This document shows positions 1 through 6,389 of a stretch of DNA of 11,327 nucleotides, piece by piece. How positions within the stretch are numbered: position 1 is the stretch's first letter; each line of letters begins with the position of its first letter. This DNA is from an uncultured Eubacteriales bacterium. GTDB taxonomy: Bacteria > Bacillota > Clostridia > Monoglobales > Monoglobaceae. A model generated the notes under the pieces. That model was not told the DNA's origin. It saw nothing but the letters and a program-made list of their open reading frames with translations, and ran no database searches. The position numbers and the translations under genes are program-made. The stretch spans positions 1 to 11,327 of the forward strand of contig USLC01000012.1 of the NCBI GenBank assembly GCA_900555375.1, read 5' to 3'.

Positions 1-440
1 AACGCAAGCCTCATAAACATGCCGTCCGAATATGTTTTGACGGGGCGGCGGATATAGTCGCCTATATCAGCAAAATCCGCGATTTTCGGGACAAGTTTTT
101 TTATTTCGGACTTTTTAAGTCCCATAACCGTCCCATTTAAGTATATGTTTGAGATTCCCGTATATTCCGGGTTAAACCCCGTGCCGAGTTCAAGCAGAGC
201 CGAGATTCTTCCGTTTGTTATTATCTCGCCGTCGGTCGGGGAGGTTACCGAACAGAGAATTTTTAAAAGAGTGGATTTTCCCGAACCGTTCTTTCCTATT
301 ATGCCGACGCTTTCGCCCGAATTTATTTCAAAGGAAACATTGTCAAGCGCGGTAAAACTTTTCTTCATACCAAACAAGCCTCTGATGCCGCTGCATTGAG
401 GCTTGTACAATTTGGTAATGTTTTTAACGCATATTTTCAT
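1..440 (-). CDS. ABC transporter ATPase, polysaccharide/teichoic-acid export type (partial)
   Basis: This is the N-terminal 146 codons of an ATP-binding subunit; the rest lies beyond the left edge. It is probably the nucleotide-binding half of an exporter that moves a lipid-linked polysaccharide or teichoic acid across the membrane (TagH/Wzt family). Seen in the sequence: an opening MKICVKNITKLYKP, a Walker A motif GKNGSGKST at residues 49-57, then LLELGTGFNPEYTG at about 82-95. That stretch takes the place of a normal Q-loop and is typical of the Wzt/TagH/RfbE group. YSDGM at 137-141 begins the ABC signature, followed by the RLA(F) typical of this group. Walker B and any C-terminal sugar-binding domain are outside the window. 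The ATG is 7 nt after the serS stop codon with no clear Shine-Dalgarno, so translation may be coupled to serS. The partner permease is not visible. The family assignment is firm, the substrate is inferred. Confidence 0.88.
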   Translation of the reverse strand, partial: MKICVKNITKLYKPQCSGIRGLFGMKKSFTALDNVSFEINSGESVGIIGKNGSGKSTLLKILCSVTSPTDGEIITNGRISALLELGTGFNPEYTGISNIYLNGTVMGLKKSEIKKLVPKIADFADIGDYIRRPVKTYSDGMFMRLA

Positions 441-447
441 ATTTAAA

Positions 448-1725
448 TTACTCGGGCTTAATCACTTCAAGACCGCCCATATAAGGACGCAAAACTTCGG
501 GAACGGTTATAGAGCCGTCCGCGTTCTGATAATTTTCCATTATTGCGGCGGTTGTTCTTCCTATTGCCACGCCCGAGCCGTTGAGTGTATGAACAAGCTG
601 AGTCTTGTCCTTGGGGGAATTTTTATACTTGATGTTTGCACGGCGAGCCTGAAAGTCTTCAAAGTTGCTGCAGGAAGAGATTTCAACATATCTGCCGTAG
701 CTTGGCATCCATACCTCGATATCATATTTCATAGCCGCTGTAAATCCCAAATCGCCGATGCAGATTTTAACAACGTGATAAGGAAGCTTAAGAAGCTGAA
801 GAACGGATTCTGCGTCGTTTACAAGCTTTTCAAGCTCTGCATATGAATCCTCGGGCTTGGTGAATTTAACAAGCTCTACCTTGTTAAACTGATGCTGGCG
901 GATAAGACCTCTTGTGTCGCGTCCCGCAGAACCCGCCTCTGCACGGAAGCAAGCCGTGTATGCACAATATTTAAGCGGAAGCTTATTTCCGTCCAAAATC
1001 TGGTCTCTGTGCATATTGGTAACGGGAACTTCTGCCGTCGGAACAAGGAAGTAGTCGGTATTTGCAACTTTAAATGCGTCCTCTTCAAATTTAGGAAGCT
1101 GTCCCGTTCCTATCATACTGTTTCTGTGAACCATAAACGGAGGGAAGATTTCTTTATATCCGTTTCTTTTTGTATGAGTGTCAAGATAAAAGTTGGTTAT
1201 TGCGCGTTCGAGGCGTGCGCCCGCGTCTTTATATACAGTAAAACGTGCGCCCGTTATCTTTGCGGCGGGTTCGGGGTCAAGAATTCCGAGGTCGGCGCCC
1301 AAATCCCAGTGAGCCTTGGGCTCAAAGTCGAACTTTGTGGGCTCCATAAACTTACGCACCTCAACATTGTCGGCGTCGGTATCTCCGTCGGGTACCGTCG
1401 GGTTCGGAATGTTCGGAATAGAATACATAACAGCCGAAATTTTTTCGTCCAGCTCGCGGATTTTGTCGTCGTTTTCTTTAATGGAAGCCGAAAGCTGCTT
1501 CATTTCTTCAAAAACGGCTGTTGTATCTTCCCCCGCCTTCTTCATTGCGGGAATCTTCTTTGAAACAGCGTTTTGCTCTGACTTCTTCTGTTCAACCTCA
1601 AATGTAAGCTGTCTTCTTTCTTTATCGAGAGCGATAAGACCGTCGATATCTACGTTTTCTTTTCTGCGCGAAAGTGCGGCTTTTACCTTTTCGGGTTCGG
1701 TTCTTATTAATTTAATGTCTATCAT
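448..1725 (-). CDS. serS: seryl-tRNA synthetase
   Basis: This cytoplasmic class II aminoacyl-tRNA synthetase charges tRNA-Ser (and tRNA-Sec where present) with serine. The 425 residues match the usual bacterial length. Residues 1-100 form the N-terminal antiparallel coiled-coil arm that grips the long variable arm of tRNA-Ser (charged helices, about 30-100). The catalytic core follows: GTGQLPKF at 206-213, the serine-binding TAE triplet at 230-232, motif 2 FRAEAGSAGRDTRGLIRQHQF from 260 with Arg261 and Arg269, and motif 3 NGSGVAIGRTTAAIMENYQ at 382-400 with Arg390. No key residue is missing. The ATG is preceded by AGAAAGGATGA at good spacing. The gap to the upstream membrane-protein gene is 33 nt, which suggests co-transcription. 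That gap is too short for a T-box leader. Confidence 0.98.
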   Translation of the reverse strand: MIDIKLIRTEPEKVKAALSRRKENVDIDGLIALDKERRQLTFEVEQKKSEQNAVSKKIPAMKKAGEDTTAVFEEMKQLSASIKENDDKIRELDEKISAVMYSIPNIPNPTVPDGDTDADNVEVRKFMEPTKFDFEPKAHWDLGADLGILDPEPAAKITGARFTVYKDAGARLERAITNFYLDTHTKRNGYKEIFPPFMVHRNSMIGTGQLPKFEEDAFKVANTDYFLVPTAEVPVTNMHRDQILDGNKLPLKYCAYTACFRAEAGSAGRDTRGLIRQHQFNKVELVKFTKPEDSYAELEKLVNDAESVLQLLKLPYHVVKICIGDLGFTAAMKYDIEVWMPSYGRYVEISSCSNFEDFQARRANIKYKNSPKDKTQLVHTLNGSGVAIGRTTAAIMENYQNADGSITVPEVLRPYMGGLEVIKPE

Positions 1726-1758
1726 TTTTATTTCATCCTTTCTTTGATATAAATAGGC

Positions 1759-2196
1759 TTATTTTTTGTCGGTTTGTGAATCGGCTGCCGAAGTATCTGT
1801 AAGAGACTTGACCGATGAATATAAATCCTTCAGATTATCGGGGACAGATGCTTCATCAATACTTGCAAATTCATTTTTTGCCTCGTCCGTGTTGCCTGCC
1901 AGATACAGCTTGCAAATATCCGAAAGCTTTGTGCACAAGCTGTCGGAAGCCGAAAGCTTGTCCTTTTCCTGTTGAAGCTTTTCAAGCTGATTTTTTAAAT
2001 CGTAGTTTTCGTTTTTCAGGCGTACAACCTCTTCCTGAATGGTGGTGTTTGCCTGAGTCGTTTCTTCGATTTGATTCTGAAAGCTTTCTTCGCGGTTATC
2101 CGCCATCGCGGCTATTATAATTACTATGATGGCGGTAAGCAGCATAATTATTGCATAGGTAGCAAGCTTACCCGATTTTTTCTTCTTTTCTTCCAA
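1759..2196 (-). CDS. hypothetical single-pass membrane protein with coiled coil, TTG start
   Basis: I do not recognise this family. From the chosen TTG start it is 145 residues long. It has a basic N-terminus (EEKKKKSGK), one hydrophobic segment at about 11-32 (rich in Ile, Leu and Ala), and a coiled coil at about 40-81. The heptad core there can be followed as V57, L60, N64, L67, L71, L74, K78 and L81. A short helical part with Cys88 and Cys95 and an acidic, Ser/Thr-rich tail follow. By the positive-inside rule the coiled coil should be extracytoplasmic. The start is set by the ribosome binding site GAGGTG at 2205-2210, 8 nt before TTG at 2194-2196. An in-frame ATG at 2215-2217 would give 152 residues, but it lies upstream of that site. 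The gene sits between parB and serS, where many Clostridia carry a DUF4446 membrane protein. The shape is similar, but I see no DUF4446 sequence signature. Function unknown. Confidence 0.8.
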   Translation of the reverse strand: MEEKKKKSGKLATYAIIMLLTAIIVIIIAAMADNREESFQNQIEETTQANTTIQEEVVRLKNENYDLKNQLEKLQQEKDKLSASDSLCTKLSDICKLYLAGNTDEAKNEFASIDEASVPDNLKDLYSSVKSLTDTSAADSQTDKK

Positions 2197-2204
2197 AATA
2201 ATAT

Positions 2205-2210
2205 CACCTC
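2205..2210 (-). promoter_or_regulatory. ribosome binding site deciding the TTG start
   Basis: On the minus strand this reads GAGGTG, continuing as GAGGTGAT. It is a near-complete complement of the 16S rRNA 3' end. It is 8 nt before a TTG codon at 2196-2194, and downstream of the in-frame ATG at 2217. It therefore supports TTG as the initiation codon of the 145-residue membrane protein. Confidence 0.7.
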
Positions 2211-2217
2211 TTTGCAT

Positions 2218-2357
2218 AAAATGATTAAATGCGCCTCAGAGAGCCAAAAAGGTATCTGAAATCGCTTTTACGTTGTTTTGATGTTATATCATTAACAACG
2301 CCGATAAAATTGATTACAGCTTAAATTTAAACTGTCGAATTGTGTCGAAATATAAAA
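2218..2357. other. parB-to-membrane-protein intergenic region
   Basis: This 140-nt gap contains no gene. On the minus strand it holds a possible extended -10 (TGATATAAC, 2283-2291) with no good -35. It also has two inverted repeats: CGTTGTT/AACAACG arms at 2271-2277 and 2294-2300, and an AT-rich near-palindrome at 2316-2335. Neither repeat is followed by a U-run, so I see no intrinsic terminator for parB. No T-box motifs for serS are present. The membrane-protein/serS pair may have its own promoter here or be read through from parAB. Confidence 0.5.
2283..2291 (-). promoter_or_regulatory. possible extended -10 element upstream of the membrane protein and serS
   Basis: The minus strand reads TGATATAAC, which fits an extended -10 (TG-n-TATAAC). 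It would give a leader of about 80 nt to the TTG start at 2196. The position 17 nt upstream is AATTTT, a poor -35. The element lies inside an inverted repeat (arms 2271-2277 and 2294-2300). It is weak evidence on sequence alone. Confidence 0.28.
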
Positions 2358-3239
2358 TTATCTTTTTAATTCAAATAAAATTCTCTCCAAATCGTCCTTG
2401 CTGTAATATTCAATCTCGATCTTTCCTTTTTTTGAACCTTCGCTTATTTTAACTTTTGTACCGAATCTTGAGGACAATGAACCTTCCAAATCCTTATAAT
2501 ACTTTTGTGTCATAGGATTTATTGATTTTGGCTTAGACGCATTTTTTTTGACTTGCGACTTTTGAGCCAAAGCCTCTGCCTGACGAACATTTAAATCCTC
2601 GCTGATTATTTTTTCCGCGTACTCAATCTGCAAGTCTTTGTCAAGCGTAAGTAAAGCCCTGGCGTGACCCTGCGTGAGCTTGTTATCGCGAAGAAACTCT
2701 TTCACTTCGTCGCACAAATTATTCAATCTGAGGGAATTTGCAACCGCGCTTCGGCTTTTTCCCACTTTTTTTGCAATTTCGTCCTGAGTGAGAGAGAATG
2801 TTTCCAAAAGATAACGGTATCCCTCCGCCTCTTCAACGGGGTTTAAATCATCTCTCTGAAGATTTTCAACGAGAGCCAATTCCGACACCTTTTGATCATC
2901 AAAGTCTTTTATCAGACACGGAATTTCACGCAGACCCGCAAGCTTTGACGCTCTCCAGCGCCGTTCTCCGGCAACGATTTTGTAAGTGCCGTTTTTTGTG
3001 GGGGTTACAAGAATCGGCGAGACCAAGCCGTGCTCGGATATAGAATCCGCAAGGGCTTCAAGCTTGTCGCGGTCAAAGTTCTTTCTGGGCTGATTTTTAT
3101 TCGGTTCGATATCCGCAAGTGAAATTATCTTTATGTTTTCGCCGCTGTCATCGGTAGAATTTATTTCGTCAAGAATATTGTCCGATTCAAACAGAGAGTC
3201 AAGACCCTTGCCCAACGATTTTTTTGTGTGTCCTGCCAT
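2358..3239 (-). CDS. parB: chromosome-partitioning protein ParB (Spo0J)
   Basis: ParB is a CTP-dependent DNA clamp that loads at parS, spreads on neighbouring DNA, and works with ParA and SMC/condensin in origin segregation. The 293 residues are a normal length. Residues 7-17 (KSLGKGLDSLF) form the N-terminal ParA-contact motif. The CTP-binding ParB/Srx domain spans about 36-130, with NQPRK at 49-53, the GERRWRAS box at 91-98 and ENLQRDDLNP at 125-134. A helix-turn-helix that reads parS lies at about 150-175 (LTQDEIAKKVGKSRSAVANSL). KLTQGHARALL at 187-197 is another conserved ParB block. The C-terminal dimerisation domain covers about 240-293. The ATG is preceded by AGAAAGGAATG. The gene is 41 nt downstream of parA, in the same transcription direction and probably the same operon. 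It could in principle be the paralogue Noc, but the parA neighbour and the parS-type site nearby favour ParB. Confidence 0.97.
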   Translation of the reverse strand: MAGHTKKSLGKGLDSLFESDNILDEINSTDDSGENIKIISLADIEPNKNQPRKNFDRDKLEALADSISEHGLVSPILVTPTKNGTYKIVAGERRWRASKLAGLREIPCLIKDFDDQKVSELALVENLQRDDLNPVEEAEGYRYLLETFSLTQDEIAKKVGKSRSAVANSLRLNNLCDEVKEFLRDNKLTQGHARALLTLDKDLQIEYAEKIISEDLNVRQAEALAQKSQVKKNASKPKSINPMTQKYYKDLEGSLSSRFGTKVKISEGSKKGKIEIEYYSKDDLERILFELKR

Positions 3240-3280
3240 ACAAACATTCCTTTCTTAATATTATTTAATAAAACGGATAT

Positions 3281-4048
3281 TTAAGTTTTATTTCTGTTTA
3301 TAACCTCTGCCGCAAGCTTTTTATAACACTTTGCGCCTTTAGAGTTTTTGTCAAATGCTATAACGGGCTGACCGTAACTCGGTGCCTCCGAAAGCCGAAC
3401 ATTTCGCGGTATAACCGTTTTGTAAACCGCCGCACCGAAGTATTTGCGGACCTCTTCCTCTACCTGACCCGAAAGCTTTGTTCTGCCGTCGTACATTGTT
3501 AAAAGTATTCCCTCTATTTTAAGGCTTGTCTTAAAGGTCTGCTTAACATTTTTAATGGTTTTTGTCAGCTGGCTTAACCCCTCAAGCGCATAATACTCAC
3601 ATTGTATGGGGATAAGAACGCTGTCTGCGGCACACAGTGAATTTAAGGTTATAAGACCGAGAGACGGCGGACAGTCTATAATTATATAATCAAAGCTGTC
3701 GCGTACTGCGTTAATCTTCTCTTTAAGTCTGAACTCTCTGTGAGGTAAGCCGACCAATTCAACTTCTGCCCCTGCAAGAGAAATTGTTCCCGGGCAAACA
3801 GAAAGGTTGGCATAATCGGTTTTGATTATCGCGTCGCTTATCGGTGTATCACCCGTCAGGCAATCATAGGTGGAAAGGTCATTGTCACTTGCCGATATAC
3901 CAAGGCCGCTTGTCGTGTTTCCCTGAGGGTCAGCGTCTATAACAAGAACATTTTTCTTCTTGTCACCCAAAAAGGCGCTTAAATTGACAGCGGTGGTGGT
4001 TTTACCTACTCCGCCCTTTTGATTTGCGATTGCTATTACCTTGCCCAT
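3281..4048 (-). CDS. parA: chromosome-partitioning ATPase ParA (Soj)
   Basis: ParA is a deviant-Walker ATPase that binds DNA as an ATP dimer and is stimulated by ParB. It takes part in origin segregation, and in Bacillus in control of DnaA. The 255 residues match Soj. Visible motifs: deviant Walker A KGGVGKTT at 11-18 with the signature Lys11 and Lys16, Walker A' LVIDADPQGN at 35-44 with Asp40, and Walker B IIIDCPPS at 122-129 with Asp125. I chose the ATG at 4046-4048 because GAGGTG at 4053-4058 precedes it and because MGKVIAIANQKGG is the normal ParA opening. The frame is open 22 codons further upstream, but that stretch covers a terminator hairpin and promoter-like DNA. parB follows 41 nt downstream. 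Two parS-like sites lie about 100-150 bp upstream, so ParB binding could affect this promoter. Confidence 0.97.
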   Translation of the reverse strand: MGKVIAIANQKGGVGKTTTAVNLSAFLGDKKKNVLVIDADPQGNTTSGLGISASDNDLSTYDCLTGDTPISDAIIKTDYANLSVCPGTISLAGAEVELVGLPHREFRLKEKINAVRDSFDYIIIDCPPSLGLITLNSLCAADSVLIPIQCEYYALEGLSQLTKTIKNVKQTFKTSLKIEGILLTMYDGRTKLSGQVEEEVRKYFGAAVYKTVIPRNVRLSEAPSYGQPVIAFDKNSKGAKCYKKLAAEVINRNKT

Positions 4049-4085
4049 AGTACACCTCGATTCTTCTTGTTTTATTGTCCTATAT

Positions 4086-4114
4086 ATAATATCACAATAT
4101 AAATAAAAATACAA
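4086..4114 (-). promoter_or_regulatory. probable parAB promoter
   Basis: On the minus strand an extended -10, TGATATTAT (4086-4094), lies 17 bp downstream of TTGTAT (4109-4114) as a modest -35 matching only the TTG half of TTGACA. Transcription would start near 4078, about 30 nt before the parA ATG. The -35 lies inside the stem of the tex terminator, so the two signals share bases. This is prediction from sequence only. Confidence 0.45.
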
Positions 4115-4134
4115 GGCTTTAGACCTTGTATTTT
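4106..4134 (-). terminator. intrinsic terminator of the ispG-polC-tex operon
   Basis: An 11-bp perfect stem (AAAATACAAGG and CCTTGTATTTT as read on the plus strand) encloses a 7-nt loop. On the minus strand the GC-containing stem is followed by a U-rich run (UUUUUAUUU), as expected for a Rho-independent terminator. It lies about 65 nt past the tex stop codon and just before parA, so it separates the two transcription units. The mirrored arms give a shorter U run on the plus strand, but no plus-strand gene approaches it. Confidence 0.72.
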
Positions 4135-4146
4135 AAAAAAATATTA

Positions 4147-4162
4147 TGTTTCACGTGAAACT
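4147..4162. other. parS: parS centromere-like site (near-consensus)
   Basis: The sequence TGTTTCACGTGAAACT matches 15 of 16 bases of the Bacillus-type consensus TGTTNCACGTGAAACA. The inner 14 bp (4148-4161) are a perfect palindrome. Its position directly upstream of parAB is typical. It is the expected nucleation site for the ParB encoded in this window and suggests that the locus is near the replication origin. Confidence 0.92.
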
Positions 4163-4184
4163 TAAAGTTAAAGATGCGTTAAAA

Positions 4185-4200
4185 TGTTTCATATGAAACA
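4185..4200. other. parS: second parS-like palindrome with altered centre
   Basis: TGTTTCATATGAAACA is a perfect 16-bp palindrome that extends to 20 bp (4183-4202). It matches parS except that the central CG is TA, which changes each half-site from GTTTCAC to GTTTCAT. It sits 38 bp, centre to centre, from the near-consensus site, and its extended form runs into the tex stop codon. It could be a weak ParB site, a decayed parS, or a site for another regulator. Confidence 0.65.
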
Positions 4201-6354
4201 TTATACGTCTTTCATTGTCAGACTTATTCGTTTCTTTGCGGGGTCAACCTCTAAAATTTTAACCTTTACGATATCACCTATCGCTACAACGTCCGTAGGG
4301 TGCTTAACATATTTGTCCGAAAGCTGAGAAATATGAACCAATCCGTCCTGATGAACGCCTATATCGACAAACGCCCCGAAGTCAATCACATTTCTTACGG
4401 TTCCGGTCAGGGTCATTCCCTCTTTTAAATCCTCAATGCTCATTACATCACTGCGAAGAACGGGCTGTTCGATATTCTCGCGCGGGTCACGCCCGGGCTT
4501 GACAAGCTCGTTTACTATATCCGTAAGGGTAAGAACGCCTATTTTCGCTTCGGCGGCAAGCTTTTCCTTGCCGTACTTCTTAACCTTTGAGGGCAGCTCG
4601 CCAAGCTTGTTTAAGTTAATATCTGCGGCGCTGAATCCGCACTTTTCAAGAATAATTTTGGCTGCGCCGTAGCTTTCGGGGTGAACCGAAGTGTTGTCAA
4701 GCGGGTTCTTCGCGTTCTTTATGCGTAAAAATCCCGCACATTGTTCAAATGCCTTGAGACCGAGTTTGGGAACTTTTTTCAGCTGTGTGCGCGAGGTAAA
4801 AGCGCCCTCTTCTTCCCTGTAGGTGACTATATTTTTTGCAACAGCCGATGATATCCCGGAAATATGAGAAAGCAGCGGTGCCGAGGCGGTGTTTAAGTCA
4901 GCACCGACGCTGTTTACAACATCTTCTACCACTCCGCCCAGAATCTCGCTGAGCCGTTTCTGGTTCATATCGTGCTGATACTGACCTACACCTATTGCCT
5001 TGGGTTCGATTTTAACAAGCTCTGCCAGCGGGTCCTGAACTCTGCGTGCAATCGATATGGCAGAGCGTTTTGTTACGTCAAAGTCGGGAAACTCTTCCGC
5101 GCCGAGCTTTGAGGCAGAGTATACAGAGGCGCCCGCTTCATTTGTTATAATATACTTTGTTTTGCAATTCGGTACAGAGTGAAGAACTTCCGCGGCAAAC
5201 ATCTCTGTTTCTTTTGAAGCGGTGCCGTTTCCGATTGATATTAAATCAACATTGTATTTTGAAATAAGTTCTTTAATATACTTTGCGGCAGAGTCTTTTT
5301 GATTTTGAGAATGCGTTACAAATATTACTCCCGTGTCCAGAACCTTGCCTGTTCCGTCAACCACGGCAACCTTGCAGCCCGTACGGTAGCCGGGGTCAAG
5401 ACCTATAACAACTTTATTCTGAATTGGCGGCTGCATAAGAAGGTTTTTAAGGTTGACCTTAAAGACGCTCATCGCCTGCTCTTGGGCGGCTTCGGTAAGT
5501 TCGTTTCTTATCTCGCGCTCGATTGAGGGCGAAATAAGCCGGGCATATGCGTCGCAGACTGCTTCTTCCACATATATAGATGCAGCCGTCTCTTTTTTTG
5601 AAACTTCCTTTCGCTTTAAATATGAAATAATTTTATCGCTGTCACATTCGAGAGAAACCGATAAAAATCCCTCTTTTTCACCGCGGTCTATAGCCAAAAT
5701 CCGATGAGACGCAAGGGTTTTGCAAGCCTCCGAAAAGTCGTAATACATTCGGTACACGCTGTCCTCTTCTTTGGCAGCCGTGGTTTTTATGATTCCGGAG
5801 TTGAAGGTAATTTCGCGAACCTTTTTCCTGTAGTCTGCGTTGTCCGAAACAGCTTCTGCTATGATATCCATTGCGCCGCTTATTGCATCTTCGGCAGAAA
5901 GAACTTCTTTATCCGCATCGACAAATTCTGACGCAATTGCCGCAATATCAGTGTCCGCAGGACTTTGAGAGAGTATCCGTTCTGCCAGAGGTTCAAGCCC
6001 TTTGGCTTTTGCAACGGTTGCGCGGGTTTTGCGCTTCGGTCTGAAGGGTCTGTAGATATCTTCAACCTCAGTCAGTTTTGTACAGGCGTCAATCGCGGCG
6101 GAAAGCTCTTCGGTGAGCTTCCCCTGCTCTTCTATTATCCGTTTTACATCCGCTTTGCGCTCTTCTATATTTCTGAGGTACGCAAGGCGTTCCTCAAGCG
6201 TGCGCAGACCCTCGTCATTCAGCCCGCCCGTCTCTTCTTTTCGGTATCTGGAAATAAATGGAACCGTGTTTCCGCCGTCAAGAAGAGCGACAGCCTTTTC
6301 TGCCTGCCATATTTCGATATTCAGCTCGGCGGCAAGTTGTTCTGTTATATTCAT
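4201..6354 (-). CDS. tex: Tex family nucleic-acid-binding protein with S1 domain
   Basis: Tex is a conserved multidomain nucleic-acid-binding protein, the bacterial relative of eukaryotic Spt6. It is linked to transcription and RNA metabolism and to toxin-gene expression in Bordetella, but its precise bacterial role is unsettled. The 717 residues are a typical length. Domains in order: an N-terminal helical region with VPFISRYRKEETGGL at 31-45, a YqgF/RNase H-like fold at about 315-440 beginning VIGLDPGYRTGCKVAVVD (316-333), the hallmark SIARRVQDPLAEL to GQYQHD block at 434-462, a helix-hairpin-helix region at about 490-545, and a C-terminal S1 RNA-binding domain at about 646-717 (LTGTVRNVIDFGAFVDIGVHQDG). 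The ATG is preceded by AAGGAG at 10-nt spacing. The gene starts 35 nt after polC and is followed by the parS-like sites and a terminator, so it is the last gene of its operon. Confidence 0.96.
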   Translation of the reverse strand: MNITEQLAAELNIEIWQAEKAVALLDGGNTVPFISRYRKEETGGLNDEGLRTLEERLAYLRNIEERKADVKRIIEEQGKLTEELSAAIDACTKLTEVEDIYRPFRPKRKTRATVAKAKGLEPLAERILSQSPADTDIAAIASEFVDADKEVLSAEDAISGAMDIIAEAVSDNADYRKKVREITFNSGIIKTTAAKEEDSVYRMYYDFSEACKTLASHRILAIDRGEKEGFLSVSLECDSDKIISYLKRKEVSKKETAASIYVEEAVCDAYARLISPSIEREIRNELTEAAQEQAMSVFKVNLKNLLMQPPIQNKVVIGLDPGYRTGCKVAVVDGTGKVLDTGVIFVTHSQNQKDSAAKYIKELISKYNVDLISIGNGTASKETEMFAAEVLHSVPNCKTKYIITNEAGASVYSASKLGAEEFPDFDVTKRSAISIARRVQDPLAELVKIEPKAIGVGQYQHDMNQKRLSEILGGVVEDVVNSVGADLNTASAPLLSHISGISSAVAKNIVTYREEEGAFTSRTQLKKVPKLGLKAFEQCAGFLRIKNAKNPLDNTSVHPESYGAAKIILEKCGFSAADINLNKLGELPSKVKKYGKEKLAAEAKIGVLTLTDIVNELVKPGRDPRENIEQPVLRSDVMSIEDLKEGMTLTGTVRNVIDFGAFVDIGVHQDGLVHISQLSDKYVKHPTDVVAIGDIVKVKILEVDPAKKRISLTMKDV

Positions 6355-6389
6355 AAAATTATGTCTCCTTTTGTAAAATAATGTATGTT

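Noticed and set aside
892..1563. 223-codon plus-strand open frame opposite serS
   Set aside because: It is a shadow frame: the minus strand carries all seryl-tRNA synthetase motifs here, and the plus-strand translation resembles nothing.
1726..2357. T-box leader controlling serS
   Set aside because: Only 33 nt separate serS from the gene before it. The 140-nt gap upstream of that gene lacks T-box-like conserved motifs and an antiterminator/terminator pair.
2358..3239. Noc (nucleoid occlusion paralogue) instead of ParB
   Set aside because: The gene directly follows parA, keeps the ParA-contact N-terminus, and is near a GTTTCAC-type parS, not a Noc-type ATTTCCCGGGAAAT site.
4049..4114. 22-codon N-terminal extension of ParA
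   Set aside because: The extension would cover terminator and promoter sequence. A good ribosome binding site and the typical MGKVIAIANQKGG start lie downstream.
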